Assembly: GCA_016712045.1 (NCBI GenBank)
Contig: JADJRV010000015.1
Coordinates: 1-48,435 of the forward strand
Source: Chloracidobacterium sp.
GTDB taxonomy: Bacteria; Acidobacteriota; Blastocatellia; Pyrinomonadales; Pyrinomonadaceae
DNA: 48,435 nt
Reading direction: 5' to 3'
Positions 41,239 to 48,435 of the stretch are shown here, piece after piece. Below the pieces are notes generated by a model. It had not been told where the DNA came from, searched no databases, and saw nothing but the letters and a program-made list of their open reading frames with translations. Each line of letters opens with the position of its first letter. The stretch's first letter is position 1. The position numbers and the translations under genes are program-made.

Positions 41239-41796
41239 ATGAGAAATAACCTATTACTCGTGCTCACTACACTCGCATTTTCAACCTTTGTGTACGGCCA
41301 AGGCTCGCCGAAGCCAACTCCAACGCCCGTACCGAAGCCGCCCGTTTATATCCCTGCTGACAATGTCACGACGATATCGCAGGTCACGGATGTGACGTCA
41401 AAAGACGAATATTACATTCATCTAAAAGCATTGATCGAGTCGCACAAGGTAAAGTATTTGACATCTCAATACAAATACAACGGTGCCGCAAATCTAAACT
41501 CGCCTGATCTAGGATATATGGCATCGAACGGGCAAATAGCGATGATGTCGGTAGCTAAAGAGCGAGGCATGTTGGCCTCAAAATACAAAGCACTCTTTGG
41601 AAAGGTTTGCTCAACGCCAACTGGCAAGAATGGAGTTCTGACTGAGGCCGAAGTACTCGAAGACCTAAAATGCCGCTTCGGCCTGACCGAGATGAAGAAC
41701 AGTACGCCGACAAACATAGTGACGAAAGGTCGGTTCGCGATGCTTCTCAATCAAGCCTTAAATCTCTGGATCCGGAAACTCGACGCGTTGAGATAG
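41239..41796 (+). CDS. Secreted protein of unknown function
   Basis: The 185-residue protein has a signal peptide (NNLLLVLTTLAFSTFVYG) and a short proline-rich linker (PKPTPTPVPKPPVYIP). The remainder looks like a helical domain (EYYIHLKALIESHKVKYL, GQIAMMSVAKERGMLASKYK, RFAMLLNQALNLWIRKLDAL) with two cysteines that could pair. No family is recognised. It starts 15 bases after the kinase-like gene and ends five bases from the converging preA stop. Confidence 0.75.
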   Translation: MRNNLLLVLTTLAFSTFVYGQGSPKPTPTPVPKPPVYIPADNVTTISQVTDVTSKDEYYIHLKALIESHKVKYLTSQYKYNGAANLNSPDLGYMASNGQIAMMSVAKERGMLASKYKALFGKVCSTPTGKNGVLTEAEVLEDLKCRFGLTEMKNSTPTNIVTKGRFAMLLNQALNLWIRKLDALR

Positions 41797-41801
41797 TTCG
41801 G

Positions 41802-43049
41802 CTAGTTCCCCGCCGTCCGCTGACGCCAGCTTTCGGTCGGGCCGCCGGCGTCGCGGCGTTCCATGGTGATCGCTCCGGGGGACGGGCAGATGAGGTAGCA
41901 GAGATTGCAGCCGACGCATTCGGCTTCGATCACGCGGGGGTAGCGTTTGCCGTCCACCTCTTCGAACTCAAAGCTCTGGTGAGCGCCGTCTTCGCAGGCG
42001 ACGTAGCAGAGATTGCACTGGATGCATTTATCTTTGTGGACGTGGGCTTTGACGTCGTAATTGAGGTCGAGGTCGCCCCAATCGGCCATACGATGAACCG
42101 ATTTTCCGACGATGTCGCCGACGCTCGCAAATCCTTTTTCGTCCAAATAATTATTGAGCCCGTCGATCATATCCTCGACGATGCGGTAGCCGTAATGCAT
42201 CACCGCCGTACACACCTGTACGTTTGCCGCACCAAGCAGCATAAACTCGACCGCATCGCGCCAAGTGTTAATGCCGCCGATGCCGGAGATCGGAATATTA
42301 AATTCCGCATCGCGGGCAAGCTCCGAAACCATGTTAAGTGCGATCGGCTTGACCGCCGTGCCGCAATAGCCGCCGTGGGCAGCCATGCCGTTGACGTTCG
42401 GATACGGGATCATCGTATCGACATCGACGCCCATCACCGAGTTGATCGTATTTATCAGCGAAACTGCATCGGCACAGCCTTTTTGTGCGGCCCGCCCGGG
42501 CGGAACGATATGCGTTACATTTGGCGTGAGTTTTACGATCACAGGAATATCCGAAACCTCTTTGACCCACTCCGTGACCATGCAAGTATATTCCGGCACC
42601 TGGCCCATCGCGGCTCCCATGCCTCGTTCCGACATACCGTGCGGGCAGCCAAAATTTAGCTCAAAACCATCGCAGCCCGTGTCCTGAGTTCGCTTGGTGA
42701 TCTCTTGCCAAGCCTCTTTTTTCGATTCGACCATCAGGCTTGCGATGACCGTGTGGTTCGGATATTTCTTTTTGCACTCGGCCATCTCCCTGAGATTGAC
42801 CTCAAGCGGGCGATCCGTGATCAGCTCAATATTATTGAGCCCGATCATCCTGACCTGGCCTTGATCAAGAGCTGCGAGCCGCGACGAAACATTTGTTATC
42901 GGCTCGCCAAGCGTTTTCCAGACCGCCCCGCCCCAACCGGCGTCAAAAGCCCGTTCGATCATCGAACCCATATTCGTCGGCGGTGCCGACGCGAGCCAAA
43001 ACGGATTAGGAGACTTAATTCCCGCAAAATTTGTAGTTAGATCAGCCAT
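41802..43049 (-). CDS. preA: Dihydropyrimidine dehydrogenase subunit PreA
   Basis: PreA is the FMN/iron-sulfur subunit that reduces uracil and thymine to the dihydropyrimidines, with electrons from PreT. The 415 residues are intact. The dihydroorotate-dehydrogenase-like barrel shows NPFWLASAPPTNMGSMIERA, DGFELNFGCPHGMSERGMG and VIVKLTPNVTHIVPPGRAA. Then come GTAVKPIALNMVSELARD and GIGGINTWRDAVEFMLLGA. Two [4Fe-4S] motifs close the protein, CIQCNLCYVAC and CVGCNLCYLIC. In mammalian DPD the general-acid cysteine lies in GLACGQ; here the matching stretch reads GAAMGQ. The gene begins six bases after the preT stop. Confidence 0.94.
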   Translation of the reverse strand: MADLTTNFAGIKSPNPFWLASAPPTNMGSMIERAFDAGWGGAVWKTLGEPITNVSSRLAALDQGQVRMIGLNNIELITDRPLEVNLREMAECKKKYPNHTVIASLMVESKKEAWQEITKRTQDTGCDGFELNFGCPHGMSERGMGAAMGQVPEYTCMVTEWVKEVSDIPVIVKLTPNVTHIVPPGRAAQKGCADAVSLINTINSVMGVDVDTMIPYPNVNGMAAHGGYCGTAVKPIALNMVSELARDAEFNIPISGIGGINTWRDAVEFMLLGAANVQVCTAVMHYGYRIVEDMIDGLNNYLDEKGFASVGDIVGKSVHRMADWGDLDLNYDVKAHVHKDKCIQCNLCYVACEDGAHQSFEFEEVDGKRYPRVIEAECVGCNLCYLICPSPGAITMERRDAGGPTESWRQRTAGN

Positions 43050-43055
43050 AACTCT

Positions 43056-44444
43056 TTAATGATGATGTACCGCAGTTTTTTCGACCGGCTTAACGGACGA
43101 TCCGGCAAATTTGACACTCTCGCCAGTCAAAGCATGATGGATCCCTTCGGCTGCGTGCTTGCCCATTTGCGAAGCATCGACTGCCTCGGCCCCGCCGTTA
43201 GCACAATCACCGCCGGCAAAGATCTTTGCGTCGGATGTCTGCATCTGTTCGTTGACGACAACGCGGCCTTTTCCGTCTACATCGACACCGGTGATGTCGG
43301 TAAAGAACGACGCCATTTTTTGCTGGCCGATGGCTTTGATGACCATGTCACATTCGATCGCAAACTCCGTTCCGTCGGGCTTTGAGCATAGCAAGGCGAG
43401 AACGCTGATCTCTCCACCGATTTTGATCAATTTCGTTTGCCAATGAAATTCGACTCCGTCTTTTTTAGCAAGTTCGATCTCGTACTCGTAGGCCGGAGCA
43501 TCCGCCTCCGTACGTCGATAGATCATCATCACATTCTCCGCTCCAAGGCGTTTTGCTTGAGTTACTGCATCAACTGCCGTATTTCCGGCTCCAATTACGG
43601 CGACATTGCGGCCTAGGGGGACGCTTTTCCAGTCGCGGGTCTTGATCTGCTCAATAAACGCTAGGGCGTCAATAACGCCCTCGAGATCCTCACCGGGTAT
43701 ATTAAGCCTGTTAGTCTCTCCAAGCCCGACGGCCAGAAAGATCGCGTCGTGCCACTCCCGAAGCAACTCAACACCTACGTGATTTACCGGTCCGAGAGTT
43801 TCCGCCGAACCGGCCACGATCTCTGTATTTAGGCGAAACTCGACGCCCAGGCGGGCGATATGATCGACCTCGCTCAACGACACGCTCTGCGGCATTTTGT
43901 ATTCCGCCATGCCGTAGGTGTCGAGGCCACCGGGCTGTTCGCGGCGTTCGTAAACGGTCACGTCGTAACCAAGCCGAGCAAGATACGCGGCACACGAAAG
44001 CCCCGCTGGGCCGGACCCGACGATGCCAACAGACTTGCCGTTAGCCTCGCCTTTTTCAAAGATCTGTTTGTCGACAGCCATTGCATGGTCGGTCGCGTAG
44101 CGCTGGAGTCGGCCGATCTCGATAGGTTTTTTTATGAGCGTTTTCTCGACACACGCACCTTCGCACAGCACTTCGACCGGACACACGCGTGCACATGATG
44201 CACCGATGGGATTTGCGTCAAATATCACGCGTGCCGATCCGATGACGTTGCCGCTCGCTATCTTCTTAATAAACCCCGGCACGTCAATATGCGTCGGGCA
44301 GGCGTGCATACACGGCGCGTCGTAGCAATAGAGACAGCGATTCGCCTCTTGCATCGCCTCGGCGGCAGACATTGCCGGGTTGATCTCGGCAAAATTATGC
44401 TCGATCTGTGTTATGTCCAGCGGTGTACAAAATGCCTTATCCAT
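43056..44444 (-). CDS. preT: Dihydropyrimidine dehydrogenase subunit PreT
   Basis: PreT is the FAD/NAD(P)H and iron-sulfur electron-input subunit, 462 intact residues, related to the glutamate synthase small subunit and to the N-terminal half of DPD. The N-terminal cluster region is CLYCYDAPCMHACPTHIDVP and GASCARVCPVEVLCEGACV. The first dinucleotide fold is VGIVGSGPAGLSCAAYLARL, with YERREQPGGLDTYGMAEYKM. The second is NVAVIGAGNTAVDAVTQAKR, and the C-terminal FAD motif is KIFAGGDCANGGAEAVDASQ. It lies directly before preA; the pair is expected to form a heterotetramer as in E. coli. Confidence 0.94.
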   Translation of the reverse strand: MDKAFCTPLDITQIEHNFAEINPAMSAAEAMQEANRCLYCYDAPCMHACPTHIDVPGFIKKIASGNVIGSARVIFDANPIGASCARVCPVEVLCEGACVEKTLIKKPIEIGRLQRYATDHAMAVDKQIFEKGEANGKSVGIVGSGPAGLSCAAYLARLGYDVTVYERREQPGGLDTYGMAEYKMPQSVSLSEVDHIARLGVEFRLNTEIVAGSAETLGPVNHVGVELLREWHDAIFLAVGLGETNRLNIPGEDLEGVIDALAFIEQIKTRDWKSVPLGRNVAVIGAGNTAVDAVTQAKRLGAENVMMIYRRTEADAPAYEYEIELAKKDGVEFHWQTKLIKIGGEISVLALLCSKPDGTEFAIECDMVIKAIGQQKMASFFTDITGVDVDGKGRVVVNEQMQTSDAKIFAGGDCANGGAEAVDASQMGKHAAEGIHHALTGESVKFAGSSVKPVEKTAVHHH

Positions 44445-44450
44445 ACGCTC

Positions 44451-45236
44451 TCAACTGACCTTTACAAAATATTTGCCATCAAAACGATAGGTGATAAATT
44501 TGCTCGTAACGCGTCCCTGAGGCGTACGTTTGTCTTCGATAACGACGGGAAAGCGAAAACTCTTATTCGTCTCGTTATAAAAGAAAAGCCTTACGGGCCG
44601 TTCGGGATGATCGACGACGGTAAAAAAATCAAAAGCAAAACCGATCGAATTCTTAATTCCCGACGTTGTTTTGATTACCTTTGCATCAGTGTCTAGCTTC
44701 TCGCCATTGATACGAAACGCCTTGATCGTCTGACCGGCATAAGATGTCGAACCGATAAAGGTCGAAACGCCCAGATATATCGGCCCGCCTGTAGCGTCGG
44801 TCTGAAATATCTGGTGGTAAAAAACACCCGCACTCTCGTCCTCGTCCGCTTCGGCCCAGGTATATATTTTTCCGCTCTTGCCGCGATATTGAAAGACACT
44901 GGAAAAATCATGCATCGTCCCGCCGGTTTCGAGATCCCACGAATAAACACGAAGGAGCCCATCCTTTGAGGTCGTGACGTACATTTTACCTTTCAGGCCG
45001 GGGAACCCGAATTTGAGAATGTCCGCACGCTTGCCGTATTTGAGCAGTTTGTCCCGAAGATCGGCGTTGTTCTTAGCCAGCTTTTCGTCGTCATAACCGC
45101 CGTTGTAATTACCATATTTTGAGATATTGTCGAGATATCCGACAAACTCGCGCTCTACAGCCGTTGGCGTTTGCGCAAATGCAGCACTCGCAAAAAGTAA
45201 AAACAGAATAGCTAAAATACTGTGTCTCATTATCAT
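44451..45236 (-). CDS. Secreted protein of unknown function in the pyrimidine cluster
   Basis: The 261-residue protein has a signal peptide (HSILAILFLLFASAAFAQ). The mature part looks beta-rich (FPGLKGKMYVTTSKDGLLRV, YSWDLETGGTMHDFSSVFQY, RLFFYNETNKSFRFPVVIED) and ends RFDGKYFVKVS. No motif or family is recognised. It starts at the base after the beta-ureidopropionase stop and ends six bases before preT, so it is in the operon, although an exported protein is not expected in a cytoplasmic pathway. It may sense or bind something, or be a passenger. Confidence 0.78.
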   Translation of the reverse strand: MIMRHSILAILFLLFASAAFAQTPTAVEREFVGYLDNISKYGNYNGGYDDEKLAKNNADLRDKLLKYGKRADILKFGFPGLKGKMYVTTSKDGLLRVYSWDLETGGTMHDFSSVFQYRGKSGKIYTWAEADEDESAGVFYHQIFQTDATGGPIYLGVSTFIGSTSYAGQTIKAFRINGEKLDTDAKVIKTTSGIKNSIGFAFDFFTVVDHPERPVRLFFYNETNKSFRFPVVIEDKRTPQGRVTSKFITYRFDGKYFVKVS

Positions 45237-46106
45237 TTAATCGTCGATGATCGGGCCGTAAGCATCCGGACGGCGATCTCTGAAAAACTGCCACGTGTTG
45301 CGAACCTCGCGGATCTTGTCCATATCGAGGTCGGCGACGACGAGTTCGTCCTGATCGCGTGAGCCGACCGCGAGCATCTGGCCGCGCGGGTCGCAGAAAT
45401 AGCTCTGGCCGTAAAATTCGCCGATGTTCCACGGAGCCTCGGTACCGACGCGGTTGATGGCTCCGACAAAATATCCGTTCGCTACGGCGTGAGCAGGCTG
45501 CTCGAGTTTCCAGAGATATTCCGACAGGCCTGCGACGGTCGCAGACGGATTAAAGATGATCTCGGCGCCGTTCAAACCGAGACATCTTGCCCCTTCGGGG
45601 AAATGCCGATCGTAACAAATATAAACTCCGATCCGCGCGTACGCCGTATCAAAGCACGGATAACCGAGATTGCCGGGCCTAAAGTAAAACTTTTCCCAAA
45701 ACCCCGGTGCGACGTGCGGGATGTGCGTCTTGCGGTACTTGCCGAGATATGTGCCGTCTGCGTCAATGACGGCGGCGGTGTTGTAATAGACGCCGGTCTG
45801 CTCTTCTTCGTAGATCGGAACGACGATGACCATGCCGTGCTGTTTCGCGACCTCTTGCATCAGCTTTACCGTCGGGCCGTCAGGAATGCGTTCGACAGCC
45901 TCATACCAGCGTGTCGTCTGCTCGGCACAAAAATACGGCATTGTGAAAACCTCTTGAAAACAGAGCATCTGCACGCCCTGACGTGCAGCATCCTCGACCA
46001 TCGTCATCTGATGATCGATATTTGCTTTGCGGATCTGCTCGATCGGAGCATCCGTCGGGGCAACGTTGTGAGCCTGTATCAGGCCGGCTTTTACTATTCT
46101 CGACAT
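45237..46106 (-). CDS. Beta-ureidopropionase / N-carbamoyl-amidohydrolase (nitrilase superfamily)
   Basis: This enzyme hydrolyses N-carbamoyl-beta-alanine to beta-alanine, CO2 and ammonia, the third step of reductive pyrimidine breakdown. The 289 intact residues show the nitrilase triad: Glu52 in MLCFQEVFTMPYF, Lys126 in GKYRKTHIPHV and Cys164 in GVYICYDRHFPEG. The segment VAPGFWEKFYFRPGNLGYP is characteristic of beta-ureidopropionases rather than of general nitrilases. The gene is in line with preT-preA. A dihydropyrimidinase for the middle step is not in the window. Confidence 0.9.
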   Translation of the reverse strand: MSRIVKAGLIQAHNVAPTDAPIEQIRKANIDHQMTMVEDAARQGVQMLCFQEVFTMPYFCAEQTTRWYEAVERIPDGPTVKLMQEVAKQHGMVIVVPIYEEEQTGVYYNTAAVIDADGTYLGKYRKTHIPHVAPGFWEKFYFRPGNLGYPCFDTAYARIGVYICYDRHFPEGARCLGLNGAEIIFNPSATVAGLSEYLWKLEQPAHAVANGYFVGAINRVGTEAPWNIGEFYGQSYFCDPRGQMLAVGSRDQDELVVADLDMDKIREVRNTWQFFRDRRPDAYGPIIDD

Positions 46107-46127
46107 TCCCTTTTCACCTCTTGTCTT

Positions 46128-47201
46128 TTATTTCGGCTGAGCAAATTTCGAGTCATCCACCGCGACATTCTTAACCTCGGTGATCTTTCGAACCCAACTG
46201 ATATTCGGCACTGCAAACCGCGTGGTGGCCGGCAGTTTGACGCCGCCAAAATCTTTGAAATCGCTGTAATCGACCTGATACTGAAACTGCCCAAGTATGG
46301 TCATTGACGAAGCCGATACGGCGAACGAGCGAACCAGTCGCCACGTCGAAAACCAAACGCTCACGCTGATTGTCAGCGGTCGTCGCCTGTACGATGTAAA
46401 CGTCGCGGCCGTCGATCCGATCCATAAATCTGTAATCGAGCTTCGCGTAAACCGACTTAAGATCCGGATTCGCAAACAGCATTGCGTCCCGTTTTATCTG
46501 GTCGATCTCTGACGCTTTGAGTTCAATAGGATCGTTGCCGCCGCGTTTCCACTCCTTTTGCCGTCAAATACTTCGGTCACAACATAGTCTGCGTATTTGA
46601 GTTCCGAACGGAACTTGCCGCCCTTTTGCCATATCTCTTCAGGTTCGATTGTTTTACCATCTGTCTCGATTCTGTTGGCCTTGATCTGCCTGGATGCGAC
46701 TTTCGCAAGACTGTCTTTTGTCCCAATCGAAGCGGCGTATTTCGTCAGAATATCATCGATCAAAGGTTTTATAGCAGGCTGTTTTGGCCTTTCAACGGGA
46801 GCCGTAGGCAGGAGGTTTGGAACTGCGACCGGCCTTTCGCGGCCGTTGTGGCAGGTGTTACATGAGACTTCGGGCTTGCCTTCGAAAAACTGTTTGTTGA
46901 GCGCAAATGTCATCTCAAGCATCTTACGCGCGGCTAGTTTGTGGTCGTTCGTGTCTTTCTCAAAATCCTTATCGCCCGCGGCATGACATCCGGCACAATT
47001 AAATCCTAGCGAAGCCGACATCATGTTCATCACCTGGCCCATTTGATCAGCAGGCATGTCATTGAGTACTTTTATGTTCTTAAATTTCTGCCCTGCCGTT
47101 ACCGTCTGAGTCTGTGCGTCCGCTCGCAGCGACTTAAAAGCCAGTGCAGCAAACAAGGCAACGCCTAGTACAATGACCAATAATTTCAGTTTTTGTTTCA
47201 T
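46128..47201 (-). CDS. Diheme c-type cytochrome with C-terminal LolA-like domain, frameshifted
   Basis: This is an exported cytochrome of about 357 residues. After the signal anchor (LLVIVLGVALFAALAFKSL) comes a domain of the photosynthetic reaction-centre cytochrome type (FKNIKVLNDMPADQMGQVMN). Its two haem sites are GFNCAGCHAAG and VSCNTCHNGRERP. Near 46545 the frame shifts, and again near 46295. The continuation (KSVYAKLDYRFMDRIDGRDV, ERLVFDVATGSLVRRIGFVN, FQYQVDYSDFKDFGGVKLPA) resembles the beta-sheet of outer-membrane lipoprotein-sorting proteins. This combination is common in Acidobacteriota, where the RC-type domain occurs without photosynthesis. It may carry periplasmic electrons; a link to pyrimidine oxidation is only positional. 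Confidence 0.8.
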
Positions 47202-47211
47202 TTCAATTCGG

Positions 47212-48435
47212 TTAACTCATCCAATTGACGCCCGCTTCGGGATTCCATTTGGTGGTAGTTTTCTTTAATTTTGTCCAAAATTCGATCGAGCTTTTGCCTG
47301 TGATGTCGTTCGCACCAAACCGGGAATCATTCCAGCCGCCAAATGAGAATGGTTCACGAGGAACCGGCACGCCAATATTCACGCCGATCATGCCCGCACT
47401 CGCGTGTTCCATCACATACCGAGCAAGCCCGCCGCTTTGGGTAAATACAGCCGCGGCGTTGCCATACGGATTGGCGTTCTCGATCTTAAGTGCTTCGTCC
47501 AGCGTATTGGTTCGCATGATGGATATCACCGGGCCAAAGATCTCTTCGGTGGCGACCGACATTTCCGGTGTTACATGATCGATGACAGTCGGGCCGACGT
47601 ATGTTCCGCCTTCTTTTCCGCTAACGACGGCACCACGGCCATCAACTAAGATCTTCGCCCCGTCGCGTTCAGCCTCAGAAATAAATCCTTCGATACGCTC
47701 TTTCGCCGCTTGAGATATTACAGCCCCGAGATTCTGGCCCGGCACGATCTTTCGAGCCTCAGCACATATCTGATCGATGATCGGATCGACATCACCCACC
47801 GCAAGCATCGCCGACGCAGCCATACATCGCTGTCCGGCACAGCCTGACATAGACGCGGTAACGTTAGACGCCGTCATTGACGGATTAGCATCAGGCAGGA
47901 CAAAGAGGTGGTTTTTTGCTCCCCCGAGAGCGACGCAGCGTTTAAGATTATTTGTACTTTGCTGATAAACGAGTTTCGCGACCTTGGTCGAACCGACAAA
48001 ACTCACAGCCTCAATATCTTTATGCGAACAAATGCCCTCAACGATCTCCTTGCCGCCGTTGATAATATTAAAAACACCGTCCGGCAAACCGGCATCTTTC
48101 AATAGCTGAGCCATTCGCAGCACTGAAAGCGGCACGAGTTCGGACGGCTTCATTATCATTGTGTTGCCGAGAACCAGCGCATTTGGCATCGTCCAGTTTG
48201 GCACCATCAGCGGAAAATTGAACGGGGCGATCGACGCCACAACGCTGACGGGAAAATGCTCAATTCGGCACTCAACCCCCCGGCTGACTTCTAAAACCTC
48301 GTTGGAAACAAGCTGAGGCATCGAACACGCAAACTCGGTTAGCTCGATGCTCTTATCAACCTCAGCTTTTGCTTCGTCCCAGGTCTTGCCGTTTTCCTCC
48401 GTGATCAATGCGGTCAACTCGTCCGAGTTCTGCTC
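47212..48435 (-). CDS. mmsA: Methylmalonate-/malonate-semialdehyde dehydrogenase (CoA-acylating), N-terminus outside the window
   Basis: This enzyme oxidises malonate semialdehyde or methylmalonate semialdehyde to acetyl-CoA or propionyl-CoA. The frame is open to the right edge and lacks about 70-80 N-terminal residues. It shows IEHFPVSVVASIAPFNFPLM, NTMIMKPSELVPLSVLRMAQ and VSFVGSTKVAKLVYQQSTNN. The MMSDH-specific GGAKNHLFVLPDAN follows, with the catalytic cysteine in SGCAGQRCMAASA and the late VATEEIFGPVISIMRTNTLD. At the base of a pyrimidine cluster it would finish beta-alanine and beta-aminoisobutyrate breakdown after transamination. The cytochrome gene starts 10 bases downstream. Confidence 0.94.
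   Translation of the reverse strand, partial: EQNSDELTALITEENGKTWDEAKAEVDKSIELTEFACSMPQLVSNEVLEVSRGVECRIEHFPVSVVASIAPFNFPLMVPNWTMPNALVLGNTMIMKPSELVPLSVLRMAQLLKDAGLPDGVFNIINGGKEIVEGICSHKDIEAVSFVGSTKVAKLVYQQSTNNLKRCVALGGAKNHLFVLPDANPSMTASNVTASMSGCAGQRCMAASAMLAVGDVDPIIDQICAEARKIVPGQNLGAVISQAAKERIEGFISEAERDGAKILVDGRGAVVSGKEGGTYVGPTVIDHVTPEMSVATEEIFGPVISIMRTNTLDEALKIENANPYGNAAAVFTQSGGLARYVMEHASAGMIGVNIGVPVPREPFSFGGWNDSRFGANDITGKSSIEFWTKLKKTTTKWNPEAGVNWMS

Noticed and set aside
41670..42659. Long plus-strand ORF of 329 codons
   Set aside because: It is the complement of preA, whose intact iron-sulfur enzyme frame is certain.

Overview
The window looks like a chromosomal piece of an Acidobacteriota bacterium, most likely class Blastocatellia (Pyrinomonadaceae-like). 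This is an inference from gene content: secreted M36 peptidase, HEAT/propeller proteins, FG-GAP and YD-repeat surface proteins, a TonB receptor with a carboxypeptidase-regulatory domain, a bS21 with a long tail, and a diheme cytochrome of the reaction-centre type. No rRNA or marker tree was available. A striking technical property is that very many genes are interrupted by single-base frameshifts, often in homopolymers, including housekeeping genes. I read these mostly as assembly or sequencing errors and annotate such genes across their full span. Layout: 1-2116 (-) holds the start of a polysaccharide flippase and an O-antigen ligase-like protein with an inserted PDZ domain. 2244-6012 (+) is one giant HEAT-repeat/propeller protein. 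6100-10188 (+) holds rpsU with a suggestive leader, surE-pcm, a REP-like inverted repeat, a DedA protein and a fused MFS/spermidine-synthase-like protein. tRNA-Pro(CGG) and a terminator follow, then a small spermidine-synthase-like gene converging on a Tat-type dienelactone hydrolase. 12071-17376 (-) holds a TonB-dependent receptor, queD and a DinG/XPD-type helicase. 17533-22590 (+) holds a secreted M36 fungalysin-type metallopeptidase and a CxxCH/Reeler-like/FG-GAP surface protein. 22643-32167 (-) is an Rhs (YD-repeat) polymorphic-toxin locus: one full-length rhs gene, a small membrane protein, a displaced rhs C-terminal module whose tip carries a frameshift-hidden HELGH zinc-peptidase motif, a membrane-anchored Asp-box (BNR/Ycf48-like) protein, and a third fragment of rhs core. 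An exact 42-bp tandem palindromic array lies just upstream of the rhs promoter. 32722-33414 (+) is an uncharacterised protein. 33548-38456 (-) is a complete pilMNOPQ type IV pilus operon with a structured-looking leader. 38901-41223 is a divergent acyl-CoA dehydrogenase/kinase-like pair, the separate-gene form of ACAD10/11. 41802-48435 (-) is a reductive pyrimidine degradation cluster: preT-preA (dihydropyrimidine dehydrogenase), a beta-ureidopropionase, a diheme cytochrome/LolA-like protein, a secreted protein of unknown function and a methylmalonate/malonate-semialdehyde dehydrogenase that runs off the right edge. In working terms, the pyrimidine cluster would take uracil or thymine to beta-alanine or beta-aminoisobutyrate and on to acetyl- or propionyl-CoA; dihydropyrimidinase and the transaminase are not in view. 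The pil operon builds the alignment subcomplex and secretin of the pilus. The Rhs locus has the architecture of a toxin-tip library: expressed core plus tip, putative immunity gene, then silent alternative tips flanked by core homology. That locus is the best candidate here for undescribed biology.
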